Assembly: GCA_029948255.1 (NCBI GenBank)
Contig: JALIZF010001802.1
Coordinates: 211,001 to 275,000 of the forward strand
Length of the DNA: 64,000 bases
From: Telmatactis stephensoni
Taxonomy: Eukaryota > Cnidaria > Anthozoa > Actiniaria > Isophelliidae
Reading direction: 5' to 3'
Positions within the stretch are counted from its first letter, which is position 1, and each line of letters starts with the position of its first letter. Shown in pieces: positions 57,535-64,000 of the stretch. The notes beneath the pieces were generated by a model. The model was given only the letters and a program-made list of their open reading frames with translations. It did no database searches and had not been told where the DNA came from. A program made the translations under genes and the position numbers.

Positions 57535-57880
57535 TGATTATGATTATGATTATCATGATTATGATTATGATTATGATTATTAGCTGTGGTAAATACGATC
57601 TGAAATAGGATCACTATGACCATCATTTTATACATCATTTGAACATCCAATCCTTCCATTATATATGTGATATCTGTTTTATCTAATATTATTATTATTA
57701 TTATTATTAATATTAATATTATTATTATCATTATTATCATTATTATCATTATGAGTATTTAATTGTATATATTATTGTATAATATATAATTACGCAATTC
57801 AGCTAGCAAGACTATCTTTAGTAGCTGCAATGAAATTTTGTTTGTTTAATAAAGTTCTATTTCTATTTCTATTTCTATTA
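57535..57880. repeat. AT-rich simple repeats (ATTATG, ATT, TTTCTA)
   Basis: Runs of GATTAT, ATTATT and TATTTC between SDR fragments. The tail AATAAAGTTCTATTTCTATT resembles a non-LTR or SINE 3' end, but no element body is identified. Confidence 0.6.
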
Positions 57881-57889
57881 TTATTGGTA

Positions 57890-58003
57890 ATAAGCTGTGC
57901 GGGGATTGTAATCCCTTTCGTTGTTGATATCTTTAAACTTGAATTCTTTGGTACTTGTGTGCGCAATAGATGACAAGTTTACAATACGACTTGGAGCAGA
58001 TTC
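57890..58003 (-). pseudogene. SDR internal fragment
   Basis: The region from TAYYQ back through TSTKEFKF to SAPSRIVNLSS is present and closest to copy 8 (GTGCGGGGATTGTAAT). It overlaps copy 10 at the catalytic tyrosine, so it is a separate relic and not its missing half. Confidence 0.75.
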
Positions 58004-58102
58004 TTATAAGCGCCGGAGCGCTTATTCGAGTAAATACGGTATATCAATTCATCACTAATACATATCAGTACTTGGCTAAAGTTGCTGAAAATCTGTGACT
58101 TT

Positions 58103-59053
58103 TTAAAGTCCCACATACTCAGAACTGACATCCCACAAATTCTTGGCAGCTTGATCATCCTTTGCATAAGGAGATGGTTGAACCTCAGCACAGTCAGCAT
58201 AGTACCTGCCAGTTACTCCCTCTAGTTCCTCAGATACAGCACAGTATAACGAGGTTTGTGCACCTTGCCAAGGGGTTTTGAAAAACAGTGGGATTGCCAT
58301 TTGACAAAGTAACATAAGAATCCCTGGAAGGTGCCTCTGAAGCTCTGTGTTTACAACACCGGGATGAACTGCATAAGTAGTAACTCCTGTTCCCTCCAGT
58401 CTCTTTGCCAGCTCTCTGGTGAAGAGTACATTAGCTAACTTGCTTTGAGAATAAGCTGTGACGTGATTATAATTCTGCTCATTGTTGATGTTTTCAAACT
58501 TGAATTCTTTTGTATGTGTGTGCCCAATAGATGACAAATTGACAATACGACTTGGAGCAGATTGTTTTATCAGATCAAGAAGCAAGTTAGTCAGGAGGAA
58601 ATGACCCAAGTGGTTCACACCAAACTGCATTTCAAAACCATCTTCAGTCTTCGAGAATGGACACCACATCACACCAGCATTGTTGATCAAAATGTGCAGC
58701 TTTGGCTCGTTCTTCTTGATTCTTTCAGCAAATTCACGAATTGACTTGAAAGAGGCCAAGTCCAGCTGCTCAAGGTAAACTTGTTGACTGTTGGATCGTT
58801 CTTGAATCTCTTTCAAAGCGGTGGTTCCTTTTTGCACATTTCTAAAGCCGATGATAACACGAGCTCCTCGTTTGGCCAAATCCACAGCCGTTTCCTTGCC
58901 AATTCCTGTATTTGCTCCAGTAATGATAACAGTTTTACCGTCAAGTCTTAATCTTGAACTCTTAAAAACACCACCAGCAAAGTGCTGTCTTACGAAGTAA
59001 AGGAATATTGGGACAGCAACGACTACAACAAGCATGAGAGTAAACTCTGCCAT
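58103..59053 (-). CDS. RDH11-14-like SDR, array copy 11
   Basis: Single exon, 316 aa, start MAEFTLMLVVVVAVPIFLYF (membrane anchor). One extra codon gives SSRLRLDGKT where others have SSRRLDGKT, and IIGFRN replaces [34 protein letters not shown] and HPGVVNTELQRH are intact, so activity is plausible. The upstream region matches neither class A nor class B clearly. It is the right-most member of the array. Confidence 0.92.
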   Translation of the reverse strand: MAEFTLMLVVVVAVPIFLYFVRQHFAGGVFKSSRLRLDGKTVIITGANTGIGKETAVDLAKRGARVIIGFRNVQKGTTALKEIQERSNSQQVYLEQLDLASFKSIREFAERIKKNEPKLHILINNAGVMWCPFSKTEDGFEMQFGVNHLGHFLLTNLLLDLIKQSAPSRIVNLSSIGHTHTKEFKFENINNEQNYNHVTAYSQSKLANVLFTRELAKRLEGTGVTTYAVHPGVVNTELQRHLPGILMLLCQMAIPLFFKTPWQGAQTSLYCAVSEELEGVTGRYYADCAEVQPSPYAKDDQAAKNLWDVSSEYVGL

Positions 59054-59084
59054 GTTTCCCTGATCCTTGAAGATTGCCGTGTCA

Positions 59085-59152
59085 TGCGATCACGGCATTT
59101 CGACTTCGATTCGCGGATACCACGGATAACACGGATACCACGGATACCTTTT
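59085..59152. repeat. Short tandem repeat (CGGATACCA)n
   Basis: CGGATACCACGGATAACACG then CGGATACCACGGATACC: about five 8-10 bp units close to the start of copy 11. Confidence 0.7.
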
Positions 59153-59278
59153 TAAAAATCAATATAGTAGCAAAATGTACCTTCGATCTCTCCTATAAGT
59201 GCTTGTAAGTTTTCAGGATATACCTTTTTTAGGGCGAATGAGTTGAAATTCACACCAATCAGTATTCAAAACATCAGA

Positions 59279-59384
59279 GCCCGGTTGTTCGAAAGTGGAT
59301 TAGCGTTAACCCAGGATTAACTCCGAATGTTTTCTATAGAGTTAACCCCGGATTAGCGCTAATCGGCTTTCGAACAACCGGGCC
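59279..59384. repeat. Palindromic MITE (GCCCGGTTGTTCGAAAG)
   Basis: GCCCGGTTGTTCGAAAG is mirrored by CTTTCGAACAACCGGGC, with inner arms GGATTAGCGTTAACCC / GGATTAGCGCTAATC. Compact hairpin. Confidence 0.9.
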
Positions 59385-59432
59385 CGGAATACAATGTCAA
59401 ACGGTAATACGCTGTGGCTATTTGACCGGCAG

Positions 59433-59865
59433 CCGGTCAATGACCTCGAATTCATATTTGACCGGCAGTTTTCAAATTTTCCAATATTTCTCCGAAAAAA
59501 ACTTTCATACACCATCTAAAATACACTATCTTTGCTTAGGAATGGTAAGCGGTCATATTTAGCGCTGTAGTGCCCAACTAGCTCTTTTTCTCTAGCCCCG
59601 GCACAGAGTAGAACGAGCGACCGAAAGACACTTCGAAAAATTCAATCCTGGTCGTTGTACTGTACTCTGTGCCGGAGCTAGGCAAATATAATAGAGTTAA
59701 TTAAATATTACAACGGTAGTTGTAACCGCTTACCATTCCTAAATAAAGATAGAATACTTTTGATGGTGTACGAATGGTTTTTTTTTGGGGGGGGGGGGGG
59801 GGGGGGAATATTGGAAAATTTGAAAACTTCCGGTCAAATAGGAATTCGAGGTCATTCATGACCGG
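59433..59865. repeat. Palindromic element with GACCGGCAG arms
   Basis: CCGGTCAATGACCTCGAATT is mirrored by AATTCGAGGTCATTCATGACCGG, and TTTTCAAATTTTCCAATATT by AATATTGGAAAATTTGAAAA. A G run lies at 59788-59807. The inside contains an inverted copy of DNA found at the 3' end of the neighbouring PIF1 pseudogene. Confidence 0.75.
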
Positions 59866-60193
59866 CAGTTTTGAATTTTTGGTGCAAGAATATCTCCAAA
59901 AATAAGAGTCGAAGGATATTCAAAACATTCTATCTATATTCAGGAATGCTCAATTACTAAGGAAAGTGCTTCAAAATCGAACTAACCCTACATGTCTTGT
60001 CTCGGCACAGAGTATACGTACAACGACCAGGATTGAATTTTTCGAAGAAAAGCATCAGTTCTGTTAGAGCAACGTCCGTATCTTATGTCCCCTAAAGCAC
60101 TTAGAAAATTCTGTTGCTCTTCTCTTTGTCTCATAATCGTTGTTAGTTCATATTGATGTGGAAAGGCTTGTTTGAAAATACGAGCAGAAAATG

Positions 60194-60723
60194 AGGGATG
60201 TCCAGGACTGGCCTATGGTGTCCCCTGTCCACATGGGACAGTCCCCAAGTCTCCAGTGGGAGTTCCTAAGACATCCCCTAACTGTCCCCTGTCCCTGGTC
60301 AACCCTCTAGGCAAGTAGTGTCTCTCCCGTCCCCAAGTCCCCTTGGGGATTGTCTGGGACATCCCCTAACTGTCCCCTGTCCCTGGTCAACCCTCTAGGC
60401 CACTAGTGTCTCTCCCGTCCCCAAGTCCCCTTGGGGATTGTCTGGGACATCCCCTAACTGTCCCCTGTCCCTGGTCAACCCTCTAGGTCACTAGTGTCTC
60501 TCCCGTCCCCAAGTCCCCTTGGGGATTGTCTGGGACATCCCCTAACTGTCCCCTGTCCCTGGTCAACCCTCTAGGCAAGTAGTGTCTCTCCCGTCCCCAA
60601 GTCCCCTTGGGGATTGTCTGGGACATCCCCTAACTGTCCCCTGTCCCTGGTCAACCCTCTAGGTCACTAGTGTCTCTCCCGTCCCCAAGTCCCCATGTGC
60701 CATGTGCCAGTCCTGGACATGTG
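60194..60723. mobile_element. TIR element containing an 88-bp minisatellite
   Basis: The ends ATGTCCAGGACTGGC and GCCAGTCCTGGACAT are inverted. It is flanked by GCAGAAAATG at 60184-60193 and 60724-60733, a 10-bp target-site duplication (a length typical of MULE elements). The inside is five units of 88 bp (AACCCTCTAGG at 60301, 60389, 60477, 60565, 60653). It inserted into the PIF1-like sequence. Confidence 0.85.
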
Positions 60724-60848
60724 TGCAGAAAATGCGAATTCTCCATCGTCGAAAATATTAGGCACATAGGCTTCAGTTGTAGAAAATCACCAACAAGAAC
60801 GAGTTGTTTGCCACCGAAGGGCCTTTGAGAGTTCACACCTTCAGATAC

Positions 60849-61023
60849 AGGGGCGTATCCAGGGGGGTCACCAGGGTGCCCGTGACCCCCCTTTGAAAAC
60901 AAAAAGATGATAGAAATAAAAGAATCTGACTGGAGAAAGATTGAGAAATTGGAAGTGTGACCCCCCCTTTGGTGGAAAATGGAAAGTGTGACCCCCCTTT
61001 GAAATATTCTGGATACGCCCCTA
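60849..61023. mobile_element. 175-bp MITE inside the PIF1 pseudogene
   Basis: AGGGGCGTATCCAG at the left is mirrored by CTGGATACGCCCCT at the right. It is flanked by AGATAC at 60843-60848 and 61024-61029, a 6-bp target-site duplication. The inside has tandem GTGACCCCCCTTTG motifs. Confidence 0.85.
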
Positions 61024-61385
61024 AGATACTGCATGTTCCACGGCGTTGGAAGGCTCTAAAATACGAGCACTTGACATGCTTATTTCATCCAATATTATGG
61101 TATCTGTATTCCGTATTCTGGTGCGGGCAAGTGAATTTGATATTGATCTGTTTACCACTTTCTTCCACGGCAAATCGGTAGTTTGCAATGCGTAGTGCGA
61201 ATGTACAGTGGCTGCCGTGCCTGGATCGTAAATACTGCACGCCAAGCCACTAGAACAAAGTACTACGTACTCTTTTTCCAACTTCTCCTAGTCCTTTTAA
61301 CATGGCCTTAACCAGATATGACTTTCCAGACCCTGCCTGGCCACTCACAACTACATTATGACCAGCCAGCACTTTTTGTTAAATA

Positions 61386-63044
61386 TTGTCTTGCCCGGCT
61401 GAGCCTGAAAATCGATCAATTTACTTTTCAGAAATAAACAAAATATTTGCTGAGAGAGAACGGTACCGGGTAATGTTCGAGTTACGCGCTGTGCCACGCC
61501 CATTTTTGACTGTGCCACACCCAGCGCGTAACTCGATGTCTTTAGACTCTTTAGGAAAGGTTAGTGACTTTGAGCATCCTCGAGGACCCAGGACGAAAGG
61601 GGAGGGGTAGGGAGGGGAAGGACCGGGGGGATGGGGAGGCGGAAGGAAAGGGAAAGAGGATGTCCAGCGGTCCTGATATGGCAAAATACAGACCATGCGT
61701 TAGCCAATCAGAATTCAGGAAATTATCTCACCATATAATAAATGATATATGCCATTACCATAAAAATGGAAGTACTTGATTTTAGGCATCGCTCCATATC
61801 TAGGATTACTTTGGGACTAAGCCTTTATCATTATGCAAGATTTCATATGGACACCCCAAGAGGAAAACCTTTGTATCAATTTTATGTATAATGTATTCCA
61901 TAGCTATAGTCCTCCAAGTAGCATTTAGGGGGCGTGGCTCTCAATCAAAAATTACCCAGCATACTCTACCTTATCACTATCCTTCATTCCACCTTTTTGT
62001 ATTAATATTAGATGCTCTTTATCTTTGTTTCTGAGATAATTAATTCCAAAATATTGATAAGTAAGTGATTGATTTCTGGGCGTGGCTCCACCCCCAGAAT
62101 TATTCAGGACATGAACCTCTATCAATGTGCCAAATTTCATGCTTGTTATACAAATTTGAACAATTCCACATTGAAGCTGCACCATTTTCCTGGGATACAA
62201 TGGGAGTTGTTGTGGAGTCTGTCGCATCAGTGGCCGCTGTTACGGGGGAGCTAGGATAAGTAATCGCGCTTCAAAATATAAAGGCAACAAAAGGGGGGTC
62301 AATAGACCCTTATCACGGTAATGTGACAATATAAAATATTTTATTTATTGAAAAAACGAATTCACTATCAAATTCATCACATTGATATTAGTAAAATTGC
62401 CGAGTTTCATAAAGATTGTCCCTTAAACTGACGAAGTTATGGATTTTTGAAGCTAGATATTTTTGTGGAATTTTTGTAAAGAAATGTATATGTTTAGCCG
62501 ATATGATAACGAGGCTCGCCATGCATGTGATGCCTGTCCACTGTACATTTCTTTGTAAAAATGCTAAGTTTTAAAAATTCATATCTTTGTCAATTTAAGA
62601 GTTATCTCCCCGAAAAATTGCAATTTTACTAATATCAGTGTGATGAAATTGATAGTGAATTCCTTTTTCCGATAAATCAAATAATTCATAATCTCACACT
62701 TGCGTGATATGGGTCTATACAAATAAGGCAGCAAATTTGCTTCCCAAGAATCTGTTAGTTTCAGAGAGATGTTTTTAGTTTTTCACGCGACACTAGAAAC
62801 AGTCGATCGCACGTTTTGCTTCAATACTACATAATAATAATAATAATAATGATATTTATTCAGGAAAGCTCACGTCACATTACGTGGTTTTCAGTGAGGT
62901 CCTGCAGAGTACATAAATTTGAATTAAAGAAGAAAAAAAATTACAAGAAATCACAAAAACATAAAGTTACAAATATGAAATTAATGAAAGAATATGATGA
63001 AAAGAATATGCAAGTTTCTGAGTTAATGTTCTTAGGTCTATGAA
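61386..63044. other. Intergenic repeats between the PIF1 relic and the RT fragment
   Basis: No gene is supported. It contains a polypurine stretch with GGGGAGGGGTAGGGAGGGGA (61600-61665), a TIR element (62302-62718) and a (TAA)n tract at 62831-62848 that forms the 3' tail of the RT element. Frames at 61952-62259 have no match. Confidence 0.55.
62302..62718. repeat. Foldback element (ATAGACCCTTATCACG ends)
   Basis: ATAGACCCTTATCACG is mirrored by CGTGATATGGGTCTAT. Inner arms, for example AATTCACTATCAAATTCATC against GATGAAATTGATAGTGAATT, pair over roughly 180 bp each side. Confidence 0.8.
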
Positions 63045-64000
63045 TCAGTGAAGCAATACTTTTTTAGCTTTTGCTTTAAAGCCTTGCAAGTTTTTTACAT
63101 CTCTTAGGTTATCAGGTAAAGAGTTCCAGTCATCAGCTAAGGTATAGAGTAGTGTTTGTTTTCCCCAATTTCGCTTTGCAAAGGGCAGACGAATGTCGTT
63201 TCTTCTACGTGTATCATGGTTATGTACATCCTTGTTGTAACGCACATTGAATTGATGATGATCAATGTATCCATTTAGATATTTAAAGGCCATTACAACT
63301 CGGTGGTACCTTCGACGTTCTCCAAGTGGTTTCCAACTAAGCTTATCGAGAGCATATGTTGCAGAGGAGTACACTGGAAAGTCCAATATCAGTTTTGCTG
63401 CCTTATTTTGTAAAATCTGCAACTGGTTCATAAGACTTGAGTTGTTTTTATCCCCCCAGACAAAATCAGCATAATCAAACAGTGGACCAATCAGACTATT
63501 ATAGAGAGTGACGCGGGCATGTGTTGGTAGTAGATATTTAACTCTTCTCAGTATACCCAGCCTCTGATTGACCTTGGTACAAAGTCTGTCGACATGCTCA
63601 GTCCATAACATGGTTTGCTGAACTGTTACACCAAGATACTTGAAGGACTTAGTAGATTCTATGGGTTGGTCGTTGGCATATATGATGAAGTCTTTGATTG
63701 CCTTTAACTTTTGAGCACTTCCAAAAATCATAAATTTGCATTTTGATGTATTTAATGTCAGCAAATTGTTACGAAACCAACCAGATACTGTCATCAGATC
63801 TGCATTGAGTGTTTCTTCAAGTTTCAGTTGACATCACTTGAAGAGAAGTAAAGAACAGTGTCATCAGCATACAGGATAATATTACTGGCAGTTTTACATG
63901 ATGGTAGATCGTTAACATAAATAATGAACAGAAGAGGACCCAGTATGCTGCCTTGAGGTACGCCTACAGTCATAGGTGCAGGAGAAGAGATAACGTCACC
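62831..64000 (-). mobile_element. Non-LTR retrotransposon 3' part (reverse transcriptase)
   Basis: From the right edge the minus strand encodes [20 protein letters not shown] and [15 protein letters not shown], the RT core with its YADD active site. A one-base frame change and an in-frame stop near 63831 separate this from a long frame (63045-63794) with GWFRNNLLTLNTSKCKFMIF, YLGVTVQQTMLWTEHVD and LPTHARVTLYNSLIGPLFDY, typical of the RT C-terminal end in CR1/L2/Jockey-like elements. A (TTA)n tail ends it at 62831. The frame break makes it inactive; the 5' part is off the window. Confidence 0.9.

Larger units (their letters stand above)
60012..61385 (-). pseudogene. PIF1-like DNA helicase pseudogene with two insertions
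   Basis: Minus-strand pieces in order: GHNVVVSGQAGSGKSYLV (Walker A), VVLCSSGLAC, AATVHSHYALQT, NTDTIILDEISMSSARI (Walker B-like), KQLVLVGDFLQLKP, then AYVPNIFDDGEFAFSARIF and HQYELTTIMRQREEQ. This is the order of PIF1-family superfamily 1B helicases, which unwind DNA from 5' to 3' and also occur in Helitrons. A one-base frame change near 61285 separates Walker A from the next motif, and a second change follows FLQLKP. Two TIR elements (60849-61023 and 60194-60723) interrupt it; without them the remaining sequence reads continuously. The 3' end is lost. It is non-functional as it stands. Confidence 0.85.

Overview
The window reads as nuclear DNA of an invertebrate animal, most likely a cnidarian such as an anthozoan. 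The reasons are spliced genes with GT-AG introns, metazoan protein families (an AREL1-type HECT ligase, a CLN3/battenin-like protein, RDH11-14-type short-chain dehydrogenases), tRNA-derived SINEs, a non-LTR reverse transcriptase fragment and a very dense load of short foldback (MITE-like) elements. No bacterial operon, rRNA gene or CRISPR array is visible. The species cannot be fixed from sequence alone.

Positions 374-15941 (minus strand) carry one large gene resembling AREL1 (apoptosis-resistant E3 ubiquitin ligase 1). Eighteen exons can be placed with consistent phases. They encode an N-terminal membrane anchor, two SAM-like domains, further hydrophobic segments, a filamin-like region and most of a HECT domain. 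The last exon, which completes the catalytic cysteine codon, lies off the left edge. Its introns are full of foldback elements and microsatellites. One intron also holds a same-strand intronless ORF (6377-7069) with a PP1-docking motif and CRE and E-box sites just upstream.

Positions 19346-59053 are dominated by a tandem array of intronless SDR genes (retinol dehydrogenase 11-14-like), all on the minus strand. Seven are intact (starts at 20299, 29050, 33472, 38473, 48914, 55352, 59053), one has a single-base frameshift (25065-25956), and at least five are fragments. Most carry an N-terminal membrane anchor. Two lack it, and one of those starts with a Cys-rich MGCCCC sequence suited to acylation. 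Two different upstream blocks suggest two promoter subfamilies. Inside the array on the plus strand lie a CLN3-like gene with one frame break (43188-45905) and a small two-exon gene of unknown function (46673-47001).

The right end (59054-64000) is mobile-element territory: a nested palindromic repeat, a PIF1-like helicase pseudogene interrupted by two TIR elements with clear target-site duplications, and a truncated non-LTR reverse transcriptase. The array region also holds a 511-bp near-perfect snapback palindrome (49881-50391), six tandem copies of a 136-bp satellite (51079-51895) and a roughly 300-bp (ATTT)n tract.

How the genes relate: the SDR array looks like recent local expansion of one oxidoreductase family, with gene birth and decay side by side. 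AREL1, CLN3-like and the small gene show no evident functional link to it.
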